NCBI RefSeq assembly: GCF_900582625.1
Contig: NZ_UTIQ01000084.1
Location: 806,001 to 870,000, forward strand
Source: Pseudomonas viridiflava
GTDB taxonomy: Bacteria > Pseudomonadota > Gammaproteobacteria > Pseudomonadales > Pseudomonadaceae
Direction of reading: 5' to 3'
DNA: 64,000 bases
This document shows, piece by piece, positions 46,562 through 56,500 of this stretch. A program made the translations under genes and the position numbers. Each line of letters opens with the position of its first letter. The first letter of the stretch is position 1. The notes under the pieces were generated by a model, which did not search any database, was not told where the DNA came from, and worked only from the letters and a program-made list of their open reading frames with translations.

Positions 46562-48538
46562 ATGTCCCAGCCCCGCTCTCGCATTGCCTGGCAGCTCGCG
46601 TCTGCTTTGGCCGTGATTCTGGTGTTGTTGATTGGCCTGAGCACCTTGTTTGCCCTGCGCTCACTGAGTAACGCGACGCTGGCAACCCGCGAAGAACACC
46701 TTGGCAGCGAAGCGCGTTTGCTGGCCGACCAATTAAGCACCTTCCATGACAGCCTTCGAGAAAGTACCCAGCGTTTGGCCGGGCTGTTCGAGCAGCGTTT
46801 TCGTGAGGGGCTGAACGTGCACGCCGATGAGCGTGTAGCTGTCGGTGCGCTGCAGACGCCTGCGCTTTATCTGGGCGATGTGCGCCTGAACAACGAATTC
46901 AACGAGGTGGACGAGTTCCGCAACCTCACCGCCGGCGTGGCGACCGTATTTGTGCGCGACGGCGACGAGTTCATTCGGGTCACCACTTCCCTGACCAAGC
47001 AGGACGGTAGCCGCGCAATCGGCACCGCGCTCGATCACGCACACCCCGCATACCAACGTTTGCTCGGCGGGCAAAACTATGTGGGCCGCGCCCTGTTGTT
47101 CGACCGCTTCTACATGACGCAGTACACGCCTGTGGCTGATCCGTCGGGCCGCGTGATTGCTGTGTTGTTCGTAGGCTTCGATTACACCGCCGCGCAAAAC
47201 GCGCAGTTCGAAAACCTCAAGCGTTTCCGCATTGGCGCTACCGGTTCGTTGGCGTTGCTGGATGAGCAGAAACATTGGCTGGTGCCGCCAGCGGGTGCTC
47301 AACAGCCCGAGAAAGCCATCGAGACGATTGCGTCGCTGGCAACCAAGCCTGGCGAAGGCGAGTTTTGGGACGACGGTGAGCAGTCGTTCTACAGCGTTGC
47401 CATGCCTTTTACTGGCGGGCCGTGGACGGTATTGGCCAGCATGCCCAAGGCCGAAATCGAAGCGGTGACCTGGCACGTCGGCAGCCAACTGGCTATCGGC
47501 AGCCTGATTACGTTGCTGTTGGCCGTTGGCGCTGTGATCCGGTTGCTGCGCCGCAAGCTGCGTCCTTTGGGCGACTTGGTTGAGCAGGCGCAAGCCCTCG
47601 GCAACGGTGACCTCAGCGTGCGCCTGAATATCACCAGTCACGATGAAATTGGCGAACTCGCTCGTAACTTCAACCAGATGGGCGAAGCCCTGTCGACAAT
47701 GGTCGCGCGTATTCGCGGCGCGGCTGAAAACGTCAGCAGCCGGGCGCAAGCGTTGGCTGGGTTGTCGTCCGGCGCTTATGAAGGCATCGAGCAACAGTCC
47801 GGCGAAATCAGCAGCATGGCCGGCGCGGTCGAAGAGTTCAGCGCCACCTCGCTGAACATCGCCGACAACATGCGTCACACCGAACGCCTGGCTAACGAAA
47901 ACTCGCAGCAAACGCGCATTGGCCGCACTTCCATGGAGGAAGCGTCTAGCGCGCTGGAGCAGATTTCCAGTTCCCTGAATGGCACCGCCGACGTCATCAA
48001 CACCCTCGGTCAGCGCTCGCAGGAAATTGGCGGCATTGTCAGTGTGATTACTTCCATTGCCGACCAAACCAACCTGCTCGCACTCAACGCCGCGATCGAA
48101 GCGGCGCGGGCTGGCGAGCAGGGCCGCGGCTTTGCTGTGGTCGCGGATGAAGTGCGCAGCCTAGCGGGTCGCACTCGTGACGCGACCAACGAAATCTCCG
48201 CCATGATCCAGAGCATTCAGGGCGAAACCAGCAGCGCTATCGCCACCATGGAGCAAGGCAAAGTGCAGATGCTCGACGGCTTGCAGCGCAACGCCAAAGT
48301 CGCTCAGGCACTTACGCAGATTGCCGAGCAAAGCCAAGCAGCCGGTGAGCAGTTCGCCGCCATCACCACGGCTACCAGCGAGCAGAGCAGCACCGCCACG
48401 ATGCTGAGCAGCAATCTGCAAAGCATTGCATTGGCCAACAGCGAGCAGCACGAAGTGATCACCAACCTCGCTGAAACTGCCAGAGAGCTGGATCAGTTGG
48501 CCGCCGGATTGCGCGCAGAGGTCGGGCGATTCCAGTAA
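46562..48538 (+). CDS. Methyl-accepting chemotaxis protein with Cache sensor
   Basis: This 658-residue chemoreceptor has an N-terminal membrane helix (about 8-32), a large periplasmic Cache-type domain (Cache_3/Cache_2 style, with [33 protein letters not shown] and VLFVGFDY) and a second helix at about 300-322. A HAMP domain ([15 protein letters not shown]) and a cytoplasmic signalling tip with [20 protein letters not shown] and [16 protein letters not shown] follow. It should feed a CheA/CheW pathway; the ligand is unknown. ATG 46562 is preferred because GGAG ends 6 bases before it. Confidence 0.92.
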   Translation: MSQPRSRIAWQLASALAVILVLLIGLSTLFALRSLSNATLATREEHLGSEARLLADQLSTFHDSLRESTQRLAGLFEQRFREGLNVHADERVAVGALQTPALYLGDVRLNNEFNEVDEFRNLTAGVATVFVRDGDEFIRVTTSLTKQDGSRAIGTALDHAHPAYQRLLGGQNYVGRALLFDRFYMTQYTPVADPSGRVIAVLFVGFDYTAAQNAQFENLKRFRIGATGSLALLDEQKHWLVPPAGAQQPEKAIETIASLATKPGEGEFWDDGEQSFYSVAMPFTGGPWTVLASMPKAEIEAVTWHVGSQLAIGSLITLLLAVGAVIRLLRRKLRPLGDLVEQAQALGNGDLSVRLNITSHDEIGELARNFNQMGEALSTMVARIRGAAENVSSRAQALAGLSSGAYEGIEQQSGEISSMAGAVEEFSATSLNIADNMRHTERLANENSQQTRIGRTSMEEASSALEQISSSLNGTADVINTLGQRSQEIGGIVSVITSIADQTNLLALNAAIEAARAGEQGRGFAVVADEVRSLAGRTRDATNEISAMIQSIQGETSSAIATMEQGKVQMLDGLQRNAKVAQALTQIAEQSQAAGEQFAAITTATSEQSSTATMLSSNLQSIALANSEQHEVITNLAETARELDQLAAGLRAEVGRFQ

Positions 48539-48552
48539 CGCAACGCATGAAA

Positions 48553-48581
48553 AATCCCCGGCATTGTCCGGGGATTTTTTT
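48553..48581. terminator. Bidirectional intrinsic terminator
   Basis: AATCCCCGG and CCGGGGATT form a 9-bp stem with a 6-base loop, with A residues before and T residues after. It serves both the chemoreceptor gene and the convergent SymE-like gene; its end overlaps the last bases of the latter. Confidence 0.88.
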
Positions 48582-48801
48582 ATGCGGCGGTTATTACCAG
48601 ACAACCTTGAATGATGCGCACGCGGATCATGCTGTTCGCCTCGAAACCTGCCTGCTGCAACCAGAGGCCTTTAAGTTGAATCCAGGGTATTTGCTTGGGT
48701 AGCGCATAGATGCTCTCGCGCTTACCGGGCGCCACGTAATCCGCAGAGATTTTGAGCTGCCGCTCGGTGAATTGAGGAAGCATTACTTGTTGAATAGTCA
48801 T
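48580..48801 (-). CDS. SymE-like toxin family protein
   Basis: This 73-residue protein has a C-terminal half PWIQLKGLWLQQAGFEANSM followed by IRVRIIQGCLVITAA. It matches the SymE pattern: P-x-h-x-L-x-G-x-W-L-x-x-AGF, a short linker and an amphipathic strand. SymE of E. coli is an AbrB-fold-derived, SOS-induced toxin checked by the antisense RNA SymR; it condenses nucleoids or affects RNA. The start ATG has AGGAG at 7 bases. A LexA-like box lies about 90 bases upstream. No separate antitoxin gene is seen; an antisense RNA cannot be recognised by eye. Confidence 0.7.
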   Translation of the reverse strand: MTIQQVMLPQFTERQLKISADYVAPGKRESIYALPKQIPWIQLKGLWLQQAGFEANSMIRVRIIQGCLVITAA

Positions 48802-48889
48802 GGGCAGACTCCTGCTCTAGAGGCATTGGCCAGCCGGGGTGCGGGATTGCACGCGACGGACCTTGAGCCTCACTGTGGGCGTTCGGATG

Positions 48890-48905
48890 CTGTATATCCA
48901 TACAC
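48890..48905 (-). promoter_or_regulatory. LexA-like box upstream of the SymE-like gene
   Basis: CTGTATATCCATACAC matches the pseudomonad LexA1-type consensus CTG-TATATA-T-ACAG except for the final base and part of the centre. CTGTAT/ATACAC is near-symmetric. It lies 89-104 bases upstream of the SymE-like start, in the 166-base gap after comM. Confidence 0.6.
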
Positions 48906-48967
48906 TATTGCTGGGCGTGCGACCGGCTGCGGCTGAAGTGCGGCAGGGATAAATCCTCGAAGTTCGC

Positions 48968-50464
48968 TTATTCCTGAGGAGCGCCCCTGTATTGCAGGGC
49001 TTCAGCGAGGTGTTCGCGGGCGATGGCTGAAGCGTTTTGCAGGTCAGCCAGCGTGCGAGCCACTTTTAAAATCCGATGAGCCGCGCGCAACGACAAGCCG
49101 AGGCGCTCGCATGCAGTTTCGAGCCAGGCCTGATCGCTTTGCAGCAACCCACAATGTTCGCGCAAGCCAGGCAGGTCGAGGAACGCGTTGGCAATGCCTT
49201 GCCGCTCTGTCTGGAGGGTTCTGGCGCGCGCCACCTGAGCGGCCGCCGTGGCGGTTGAAGTATTGGACGATGTCGTGGCGTGCAACACCGTGGTTTCACG
49301 AGCCACCGTTACATGCAGGTCGATACGATCCAGCAGTGGGCCGGACAGTTTTGCTCGGTAGCGTTGCAGTTGCTCCGTACTGCACCGGCACCGCCCGCTT
49401 GGGTCGCCAAGGTAGCCGCACGGGCAGGGATTCATGGCGGCTACCAATTGAAAGCGCGCCGGGAAGTGCACTTTGTCTTTGGCTCGGGCGATGACGATAT
49501 GGCCGCTTTCTAGAGGCTCGCGCAGCACTTCGAGTACGCGTCGATCAAATTCAGGAAGCTCATCCAGAAACAGTACGCCATGGTGCGCAAGAGTAATTTC
49601 TCCGGGCTGGGGGCGACTGCCTCCGCCGACCAATGCCGGCCCCGACGCTGTGTGGTGGGGATGGCGAAACGGCCGTTGCGGCCAGGCGCTCATCGGCGTG
49701 TGGCTGGCGACCGATTGAATCGCCGCCACTTCGAGCGCTTCCTGCTCATTCAGCGGGGGGAGCAGCCCTGGTAGTCTGCTGGCGAGTAGCGTCTTGCCAG
49801 TGCCCGGTGGACCGCTTAGCAGCAGATTGTGAGACCCCGCAGCAGCCACCAGCAGCGCCCGTTTTGCGGCGATCTGGCCTTGCACTTCACAAAGATCCGG
49901 GTAGGGCGCGCATTGGCGCAATAGTCCCTTTGCCTGATAAGGCGCGATGGGGGCGAGCCCATTGAAGTGGGCGGCCAGCTCCAGCAGGTGATCGGCAGCC
50001 AGCACCGTCAGGCCTGACGCCAAACTGGCTTCTTCGGCGTTGCAGCGCGGCACTACCAAGGTGCGCCCCGCGGCACGCACGGCAAGCGCTGCCGGCAATA
50101 CGCCCTGTACTGGGCGTAAGGCGCCTGAGAGCGCCAGCTCCCCGAGGCATTCGATATGTTCCAGCGCGGCCAATGGAACCTGGCCGCTGGCGGCGAGTAT
50201 TCCAAGCGCGATGGCCAAATCGAAGCGGCCGCCGTCTTTAGGTAAATCGGCTGGAGCGAGGTTTAAGGTGATACGACGTTGGGGAAATTCGAAGGCGCAA
50301 TTCAGAATCGCGCTACGCACGCGGTCCTTGCTTTCTTTGACGGCGGTTTCAGGCAAGCCCACCAGGGTCAACGAGGGCAGGCCATTGGCCAAGTGCGCTT
50401 CGACGATTACAGAGGGTGCTTGGACGCCGACTTGGGCGCGGCTATGGACGATAGCCAAAGACAT
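48968..50464 (-). CDS. comM: YifB/ComM family AAA+ ATPase (Mg-chelatase-like)
   Basis: This 498-residue AAA+ helicase has an N-terminal ChlI domain (VEAHLANGLPSLTLVGLPETAVKES region) and Walker A LLSGPPGTGKTLLASRLPGL. Walker B is GVLFLDELPEF; MNPCPCGYLGDPSGRCRCS is a zinc-type cluster of the family. A C-terminal helical bundle has LSLRAAHRILKVARTIADL-like sequence. ComM/RadA-type proteins drive branch migration during natural transformation. Here it is followed by the SymE-like gene and preceded by ubiK on the same strand. Confidence 0.93.
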   Translation of the reverse strand: MSLAIVHSRAQVGVQAPSVIVEAHLANGLPSLTLVGLPETAVKESKDRVRSAILNCAFEFPQRRITLNLAPADLPKDGGRFDLAIALGILAASGQVPLAALEHIECLGELALSGALRPVQGVLPAALAVRAAGRTLVVPRCNAEEASLASGLTVLAADHLLELAAHFNGLAPIAPYQAKGLLRQCAPYPDLCEVQGQIAAKRALLVAAAGSHNLLLSGPPGTGKTLLASRLPGLLPPLNEQEALEVAAIQSVASHTPMSAWPQRPFRHPHHTASGPALVGGGSRPQPGEITLAHHGVLFLDELPEFDRRVLEVLREPLESGHIVIARAKDKVHFPARFQLVAAMNPCPCGYLGDPSGRCRCSTEQLQRYRAKLSGPLLDRIDLHVTVARETTVLHATTSSNTSTATAAAQVARARTLQTERQGIANAFLDLPGLREHCGLLQSDQAWLETACERLGLSLRAAHRILKVARTLADLQNASAIAREHLAEALQYRGAPQE

Positions 50465-50503
50465 GGATCACTCCTTGATCACATGCCGCTCTGTCCGAGT
50501 GGA

Positions 50504-50764
50504 TTACTCGCTGGGCGGCGTTAATTTTTCTTCCAACTCAGCGACCTTCGCCTCAAGCGCTTCAAGGCGCGCACGGGTGCGGGCAAGCACGGCCATCTGA
50601 CTGTCAAACTCTTCGCGGCTAACCAAGTCGAGCTTGCTGAAGCCACTTTGCAGCAGCACTTTAAATTGGCTTTCGAACTCGCTGCGCGGCAAGGGGGTTT
50701 CGCCATTGAACAAGCGCGAGGCGTGGGTGCTTAGGGCGTCAAGTAGGGCTTTAGGCGGCAGCAT
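50504..50764 (-). CDS. ubiK: Ubiquinone biosynthesis accessory factor UbiK
   Basis: This 86-residue coiled-coil protein of the BMFP/DUF526 family has an amphipathic N-terminus (LPPKALLDALSTHASRLF), the FKVLLQSGFSKLDLVSREEFD signature and a C-terminal heptad region (RLEALEAKVAELEEKL) that trimerises. UbiK assists the aerobic ubiquinone hydroxylation complex with UbiJ. The ATG at 50764 gives the family length. It is upstream of comM on the same strand and divergent from glnK. Confidence 0.88.
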   Translation of the reverse strand: MLPPKALLDALSTHASRLFNGETPLPRSEFESQFKVLLQSGFSKLDLVSREEFDSQMAVLARTRARLEALEAKVAELEEKLTPPSE

Positions 50765-50935
50765 AAGAAGGTTCCAAATAGGTCGGCCGGCAGTGTAACA
50801 CGCAGCATGAGGACGCCAGGCCGAGGGGTTTTGCACGGTTTTGGCGCGTAGCCGAAGTGAGGCTTGCACCGTTGTTGAGCGTGACTCGCCCGGGCGCTTT
50901 GGTCACGGCGCAGCTTTGACCCCATAACTCGCTGA

Positions 50936-51508
<573 letters not shown>

Positions 51509-51544
51509 AAAGCCGCCGAACCCAACGCCCCAGGAGAAAACAAT

Positions 51545-52861
51545 ATGACTCTGCGTAAGCTCGCAGGGCTAGGAGCCCTTTTGTCCCTCGTTACCCCAGG
51601 CTTGGCCATGGCGGACGAGGTTGTGTTGAATACCGGCGACACGGCGTGGATGCTGACCGCTACCGCCTTGGTGCTGTTTATGACCATCCCGGGCCTCGCG
51701 CTGTTCTACGGCGGCATGGTTCGCTCCAAGAACATCCTTTCGGTGATGATGCAGTGCTTCGCCATCACCGGCCTGATCAGCATTCTGTGGGTCGTTTACG
51801 GCTACAGCATGACGTTCGATGTCACTGGCATGGAACAGGGCGTTGTTAACTTCAATTCGTTTGTAGGCGGGCTGTCCAAAGCCTTCCTGGCCGGCGTCAC
51901 GCCAGCCAGCCTGACCTACGCGGTCCCGGAAGCTGTGTTCATCACCTTCCAAATGACCTTCGCCATCATTACTCCTGCTCTGATCGTCGGCGCTTTCGCA
52001 GAACGCATGAAGTTCTCCGCCATGCTGATCTTCATGGGTGTGTGGTTCACGCTGGTTTACGCGCCAATCGCCCACATGGTGTGGAGCGGTAACGGCGGTC
52101 TGATGTGGGACTGGGGCGTACTGGACTTCGCTGGCGGCACCGTGGTGCACATCAACGCCGGTATCGCCGGTCTGGTTGCCTGCATCGTGATGGGCAAGCG
52201 CAAAGGCTACCCAACCACGCCAATGGCACCGCACAACCTGGGCTACACCCTGGTAGGTGCTGCCATGCTGTGGATCGGCTGGTTCGGCTTCAACGCCGGC
52301 TCCGCTGTTGCTGCCAACGGCACCGCCGGCATGGCCATGCTGGTTACCCAGATCGCTACCGCTGCTGCGGCACTGGGCTGGATGTTCGCCGAATGGATCA
52401 CCCACGGTAAGCCAAGTGCCCTGGGCATCGCTTCGGGTGTGGTCGCCGGTCTGGTGGGCATTACTCCGGCTGCTGGTACCGTAGGCCCAATGGGCGCTCT
52501 GGTAATCGGTCTGGCTGCTGGCGTGATCTGCTTCTTCTGCGCCACTACTCTGAAACGCAAACTGGGCTACGACGATTCCCTGGACGCGTTCGGCGTTCAC
52601 GGTATCGGCGGCATCGTCGGTGCGATTCTCACCGGCGTATTCGCAGCACCTGCACTGGGCGGCTTCGGCACCGTTGAGGACATTGGCGCGCAAGTGATCA
52701 CTCAGATCAAAGGCGTCGGCTTCACCGTCATCTACACCGCTGTTGTCACATTCGTCATCCTGAAAGTGCTGGATCTGGTGATGGGCCTGCGTGTGAGCGA
52801 AGAGGAAGAGACGGTGGGTCTCGACCTGGCGCAACACAATGAGCGTGGCTACAACCTGTAA
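51545..52861 (+). CDS. amtB: Ammonium transporter AmtB
   Basis: This 438-residue inner-membrane channel has a cleavable signal-like N-terminus (LALVTPGLAMADEV-type) and eleven predicted helices. Motifs: DTAWMLTATALVLFMTIPGLA, FAERMKFSAMLIF, VHINAGIAGLVACIVMGKR with the first pore histidine, and GVHGIGGIVGAI with the second. It conducts ammonium and is blocked by de-uridylylated GlnK. A 12-bp hairpin terminator follows 27 bases after the stop. Confidence 0.96.
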   Translation: MTLRKLAGLGALLSLVTPGLAMADEVVLNTGDTAWMLTATALVLFMTIPGLALFYGGMVRSKNILSVMMQCFAITGLISILWVVYGYSMTFDVTGMEQGVVNFNSFVGGLSKAFLAGVTPASLTYAVPEAVFITFQMTFAIITPALIVGAFAERMKFSAMLIFMGVWFTLVYAPIAHMVWSGNGGLMWDWGVLDFAGGTVVHINAGIAGLVACIVMGKRKGYPTTPMAPHNLGYTLVGAAMLWIGWFGFNAGSAVAANGTAGMAMLVTQIATAAAALGWMFAEWITHGKPSALGIASGVVAGLVGITPAAGTVGPMGALVIGLAAGVICFFCATTLKRKLGYDDSLDAFGVHGIGGIVGAILTGVFAAPALGGFGTVEDIGAQVITQIKGVGFTVIYTAVVTFVILKVLDLVMGLRVSEEEETVGLDLAQHNERGYNL

Positions 52862-52887
52862 GCTTTTTACAGGCAACACCCGCAGAA

Positions 52888-52915
52888 AAAATGCCCGGCT
52901 TTTGCCGGGCATTTT
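52888..52915 (+). terminator. Intrinsic terminator after amtB
   Basis: AAAATGCCCGGC and GCCGGGCATTTT form a perfect 12-bp stem with a TTTT loop. Confidence 0.92.
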
Positions 52916-53064
52916 GCGTTTTGCGCTAGCGTGATTTACGACCATTGTCGAGCGCCGCGGGCTTGAAAAGATGGATCGCTTAAATAAACTCAAACGCTCT
53001 GGCCTGCGCCCTTTGCTTTTTCCACGAGCACGCTAGAATGCGCGCCGAACGAGCGGAGATGCTT

Positions 53065-53517
53065 ATGTGGCAACAACGCGAATTCACCTTGCAGGCACGC
53101 CCGCGAGGCTTCCATTTGGTGACCGATGAGGTGACGGCGAAATTGCCTGAACTGGCTGGCTACCGCTTGGGTCTGTTACATCTGTGGCTGTTGCACACCT
53201 CGGCTTCACTGACCATTAACGAGAATGCCGACCCGGCTGTGCGACGCGACTTTGAGCGGTTCTTCAATCGTCTGGTCCCTCAAGTTGGCAGTGTGCATGC
53301 CGACATCAACGACCAGGACGTGTACGAACACAACGACGAAGGCGCGGACGATTTGCCCGCGCACTTCAAGGCCAGTTTGTTGGGGTGCCAGGTGACGCTG
53401 CCGATACGTGCGGGTCGTTTGGCCTTAGGCACCTGGCAAGGGATTTACCTGGGTGAGCACCGTGATCACGGTGGCCCCAGAAGAGTGCTTGCGACCCTGC
53501 AGGGCGAGACTCTTTGA
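53065..53517 (+). CDS. YjbQ/UPF0047 family protein
   Basis: This 150-residue protein matches the YjbQ family: [21 protein letters not shown] with the conserved [25 protein letters not shown] and [20 protein letters not shown]. Some members show thiamine-phosphate synthase-like activity, and that is how they are often named, but the true role is unsettled. The ATG at 53065 has GGAG six bases before it; an ATG six bases earlier is in frame. Confidence 0.88.
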   Translation: MWQQREFTLQARPRGFHLVTDEVTAKLPELAGYRLGLLHLWLLHTSASLTINENADPAVRRDFERFFNRLVPQVGSVHADINDQDVYEHNDEGADDLPAHFKASLLGCQVTLPIRAGRLALGTWQGIYLGEHRDHGGPRRVLATLQGETL

Positions 53518-53594
53518 ATTTTTTCTGGCAATGCGCGACAGCGTGTATTGCTGGGCTATAACTAACCTGCTTTTCGCAAGTCATGAGGTTAAAC

Positions 53595-53927
53595 ATGAGC
53601 GACGAAGATCTGGAACAAGACGAACTGGAAGGCGGTGCGGAAGACGACGGCGAAGAGCTGGCGGCTGCTGACGATGGCGTGGCGGATGACGCTGACGACA
53701 CCGACAGTGACAGCGATGTCCCCGTAAAAGCTGGCAAAAAAGCCAAGGCGGCTGTCGACATCGACGAGCTTCCTAGCATCGAAGCCAAGCAAAAGGAACG
53801 CGATGCGCTGGAACGCGCCATGCAGGAATTCTTGTCCCGTGGTGGCAAGGTGCAGGAGGTCGAGCCTAATGTGGTTGCCGATCCGCCCAAGAAGCCGGAC
53901 AGCAAATACGGCAGCCGCCCTATTTAG
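53595..53927 (+). CDS. sutA: RNA polymerase-associated regulator SutA
   Basis: This 110-residue, very acidic, largely disordered protein has an N-terminal half of Asp/Glu/Ala, then a short helix (LPSIEAKQKERDALERAMQE) and the invariant tail GGKVQEVEPNVVADPPKKPD ending SKYGSRPI. This is P. aeruginosa SutA almost word for word at the C-terminus. SutA binds RNA polymerase and helps transcription, including rRNA, during slow growth. GAGG precedes the ATG. It is followed by a strong terminator and has 77 bases to the YjbQ gene. Confidence 0.9.
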   Translation: MSDEDLEQDELEGGAEDDGEELAAADDGVADDADDTDSDSDVPVKAGKKAKAAVDIDELPSIEAKQKERDALERAMQEFLSRGGKVQEVEPNVVADPPKKPDSKYGSRPI

Positions 53928-53940
53928 TGTTTAGCCCAAC

Positions 53941-53969
53941 AAAAAGCCCGCCGAAATGGCGGGCTTTTT
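53941..53969 (+). terminator. Intrinsic terminator after sutA
   Basis: AAAAAGCCCGCC pairs with GGCGGGCTTTTT over a 5-base loop; it begins 13 bases after the sutA stop. Confidence 0.92.
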
Positions 53970-54011
53970 CATTGGGCCCTACGGTCGGCTGCGCGTCGGC
54001 GATACTGCGTT

Positions 54012-54069
54012 GGAGGCGCGTTTTAAATGCTCATGGGCTACAGCCCACTGCGCTTTAAAACGCGCCTCC
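54012..54069. repeat. Long perfect inverted repeat (16-bp arms)
   Basis: GGAGGCGCGTTTTAAA and TTTAAAACGCGCCTCC are exact complements separated by 26 bases that contain a second small hairpin (TGGGC/GCCCA). It lies between the sutA terminator and the convergent yigB stop; the flanks gcgtcggcgatactgcgttgg and ctcgctcgacctcgaccgag look like part of a larger dispersed repeat. Confidence 0.8.
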
Positions 54070-54170
54070 GCCTTGTCTCGCTCTAGCTCGCTCGACCTCG
54101 ACCGAGTAATTGTCGACCGCGTATTCCGCGGTCCGTTAACCGCGACTGGATCGCTGACTTGTCGCCGATC

Positions 54171-54866
54171 TCAATCCCACTGGGCCAACACCCCAGGCAA
54201 CTGCGCCAACGCTGTAATCTCAGCATCCGGCTGCCCGTCACCTTCCCAGTCTTTCCCCTGCGGATTAAACCAAACCGCCCGCATGCCCGCGTTCTGCGCG
54301 CCCCGGATATCGTCGGCAGGATGATCGCCAACATGCACGCCGGCGGCAGCTGCAATGCCAGCGTGTTGCAGGGCGGTGATAAAGGGCAGCGGGTCCGGTT
54401 TGCCGACACCGAGGTCTTCGGCACACAGGGCGAAGCGAAAGTAATCGGCCAAGCCAAGCCGGCGAACATCGGCGTTGCCGTTGGTGATCACGCCGAGCAT
54501 GTAACGCTCGGTCAGGCGCTCCAGCGTGGGCACGGTGTCGTCGAAAAAGGTGATGCGATGGCGCGCATCGAGCATGGCGTGGAATGCGTGTTCAGCCATG
54601 TCTTTTGCGTGTTCGGTGCTGTAGCCAACGCCTTCCAGTGCTTGAAACAACGTGCGGCGACGCAGTTCGCTCAGGCGGTAACGTAGCCCAGGCTCGGCGG
54701 CGAGCACCTGGCTGCGGATGGTCCACAAATGTTCAACCGGCTGCGCAGCCAGTAGTGGCGCGTTCTTACTCAGCCAGTCACGCATTGCCGCCTCGGCGCC
54801 GGTGATGACAGGGAGGTTGTCCCATAGCGTGTCGTCTAGGTCGAACGTGATCAGTTGGATGCTCAT
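54171..54866 (-). CDS. yigB: HAD-family phosphatase (YigB-like)
   Basis: This 231-residue haloacid dehalogenase hydrolase has motif [11 protein letters not shown] with the Asp nucleophile, motif [10 protein letters not shown], lysine and motif III in [10 protein letters not shown], and acidic motif IV in [11 protein letters not shown]. In E. coli YigB dephosphorylates FMN and follows xerC, as here. The ATG overlaps the xerC stop by four bases (ATGA), so translation is coupled. It is the last gene of the lptM-lysA-dapF-DUF484-xerC-yigB group. Confidence 0.88.
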   Translation of the reverse strand: MSIQLITFDLDDTLWDNLPVITGAEAAMRDWLSKNAPLLAAQPVEHLWTIRSQVLAAEPGLRYRLSELRRRTLFQALEGVGYSTEHAKDMAEHAFHAMLDARHRITFFDDTVPTLERLTERYMLGVITNGNADVRRLGLADYFRFALCAEDLGVGKPDPLPFITALQHAGIAAAAGVHVGDHPADDIRGAQNAGMRAVWFNPQGKDWEGDGQPDAEITALAQLPGVLAQWD

Positions 54867-55759
54867 GGTTCGCTGCTTTTACGTTTGGCGCGGGGATGGG
54901 CACTGTCGTAAACGGTGGCCAAATGCTGGAAATCCAGATGGGTATAAATCTGCGTGGTGGCGATGTCGGCGTGGCCGAGCAGCTCCTGCACGGCGCGAAG
55001 GTCTTGTGACGACTCAAGCATGTGACTGGCAAACGAATGCCGGAGCATATGCGGATGCAGGTGTTGCCCCAGCTCGCGTACGCCGGCTTGGCCGACGCGC
55101 AATTGAATGGCGCGCGGGCCAAGGCGCTTGCCCTTGGCGCTGATAAAAACCGCGTCGTCCGCTGGGTTGGCCGAGGCGCGCTGCGGCAGCCAATTCTCCA
55201 ACGCTTCACGCGCCTTGCGGCCCAGTGGCAGCACCCGCGTTTTGCTGCCCTTGCCGACTACTTCGACCAAGCCGCCAGGTAAATCCAGCTGCTGCACATT
55301 CAGGCCAGCCAGTTCGGCAAGGCGCAGGCCCGAGGAGTAAAACAACTCGAGCATGGCGTGATCGCGCCGGCCGATGAAGTCATCTTCCACCGCGCCGTCG
55401 AGCAACTGGGAGGTGCGGTCGGCGTCCAGCGTGCGCGGCAGGCGACGTTCACGTTTGGGCGGAGCGATGCCGGTAGCGGGGTCGTGTTGGCACACGCCCT
55501 CGGCGATCAAGTAGCTGTACAAACCGCGCGTGGCGGAGAGAAGACGCGCCAGGCTGCGTGCCGACAACCCTTGCTGATGCAAGCGCGCCACGAAGCTGCG
55601 CAGCCTGCGCACGTCGAGCGCAGCCCAGGAGTCGATCCCTTGAGTGCCGCATAACTCAATGAGTTTGAGCAGGTCGCGCTGATAGGCGTCGAGGGTGTTG
55701 GGCGACATCTGCCGTTCGCTGCGCAGATGTTTCAGGTAGGCGTCGAGGGCAGCTTGCAT
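54863..55759 (-). CDS. xerC: Tyrosine recombinase XerC
   Basis: This 298-residue site-specific recombinase acts with XerD at dif to resolve chromosome dimers. It has an N-terminal SAM-like core-binding domain and a C-terminal catalytic domain with Arg in [12 protein letters not shown], Lys in GKGSKTR, the [14 protein letters not shown] block (His, Arg), [16 protein letters not shown] and the nucleophilic tyrosine in IYTH. Length is normal. It is followed by yigB with a 4-bp overlap and preceded by a DUF484 gene 39 bases away, the classical dapF-DUF484-xerC order. Confidence 0.96.
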   Translation of the reverse strand: MQAALDAYLKHLRSERQMSPNTLDAYQRDLLKLIELCGTQGIDSWAALDVRRLRSFVARLHQQGLSARSLARLLSATRGLYSYLIAEGVCQHDPATGIAPPKRERRLPRTLDADRTSQLLDGAVEDDFIGRRDHAMLELFYSSGLRLAELAGLNVQQLDLPGGLVEVVGKGSKTRVLPLGRKAREALENWLPQRASANPADDAVFISAKGKRLGPRAIQLRVGQAGVRELGQHLHPHMLRHSFASHMLESSQDLRAVQELLGHADIATTQIYTHLDFQHLATVYDSAHPRAKRKSSEP

Positions 55760-55798
55760 CAGGCGACGCTCCTGGCTAACGGCGAACTGCCCGGACGC

Positions 55799-56500
55799 TT
55801 AGCGTACCGAGCGAAGCGGCGTGGCGAAGCGCGGTAAAACGCGGGCAAGCACTTCGGCGATATAGCCAAGGAACAACGTGCCGAGCGAGCTCTTGTAATG
55901 CTGCGGATCGGGGCTGCCGATGGCGAGTACGCCGTGCAAACCTTGGTGACTGAGGGCTACTACGGCCGCCGAACCGACGCTCTCGCGTTCTTCTTCACCA
56001 AACAAAAACGCCAGCTCATGGCTGCGCAATACGCCGCAAATGGTTTTACCGTCGGCCAACAAGCCGCCGATGGCTTGATGCGCTTCGGCAAAACTCACCG
56101 AGCGGCCCACGCCGGTTGGCGTTTCGCTGAACAAGGTGAGGCTGACAAAGGGCACCTGGAATTCATGGCGCAGGCTGTCTTCAACGGCGCTGACCACTTC
56201 TTCCAGCGTGCCGGCGTCGAGCAGGTCGAGCACCAGGCGGCGGGTTTTATCGAACAACCGATCGTTGTCGCGCGCGACGTCCATCAGTTGCGAAAGGCGG
56301 TGGCGCATCTCGATGTTGCGCTCACGCAGCAGCTTGACCTGGCGCTCGACCAGCGACACCGACTCGCCGCGCTGATGCGGAATACGCAGCTCGGGAATCA
56401 ACTCGTCGTGGTCGACGAAAAACTCCGGATGCGCGCGCAGAAATGCGGCCACCGCTTCGGCGTCCAGAGGGGTGCTCTCGTCTTGCTGCTTATCGGTCAT
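55799..56500 (-). CDS. DUF484 family protein (GAF-like)
   Basis: This 233-residue protein has [25 protein letters not shown] at the front in pieces, then a coiled-coil region ([34 protein letters not shown], read in segments) and a GAF-like beta domain ending [22 protein letters not shown]484 is always found between dapF and xerC in gamma-proteobacteria, and its role is not known. Its start overlaps the dapF stop by four bases. Confidence 0.88.
   Translation of the reverse strand: MTDKQQDESTPLDAEAVAAFLRAHPEFFVDHDELIPELRIPHQRGESVSLVERQVKLLRERNIEMRHRLSQLMDVARDNDRLFDKTRRLVLDLLDAGTLEEVVSAVEDSLRHEFQVPFVSLTLFSETPTGVGRSVSFAEAHQAIGGLLADGKTICGVLRSHELAFLFGEEERESVGSAAVVALSHQGLHGVLAIGSPDPQHYKSSLGTLFLGYIAEVLARVLPRFATPLRSVR

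Noticed and set aside
51569-52993. Long minus-strand frame antisense to amtB
   Set aside because: His/Asp/Gly-rich shadow of a clear transporter gene.
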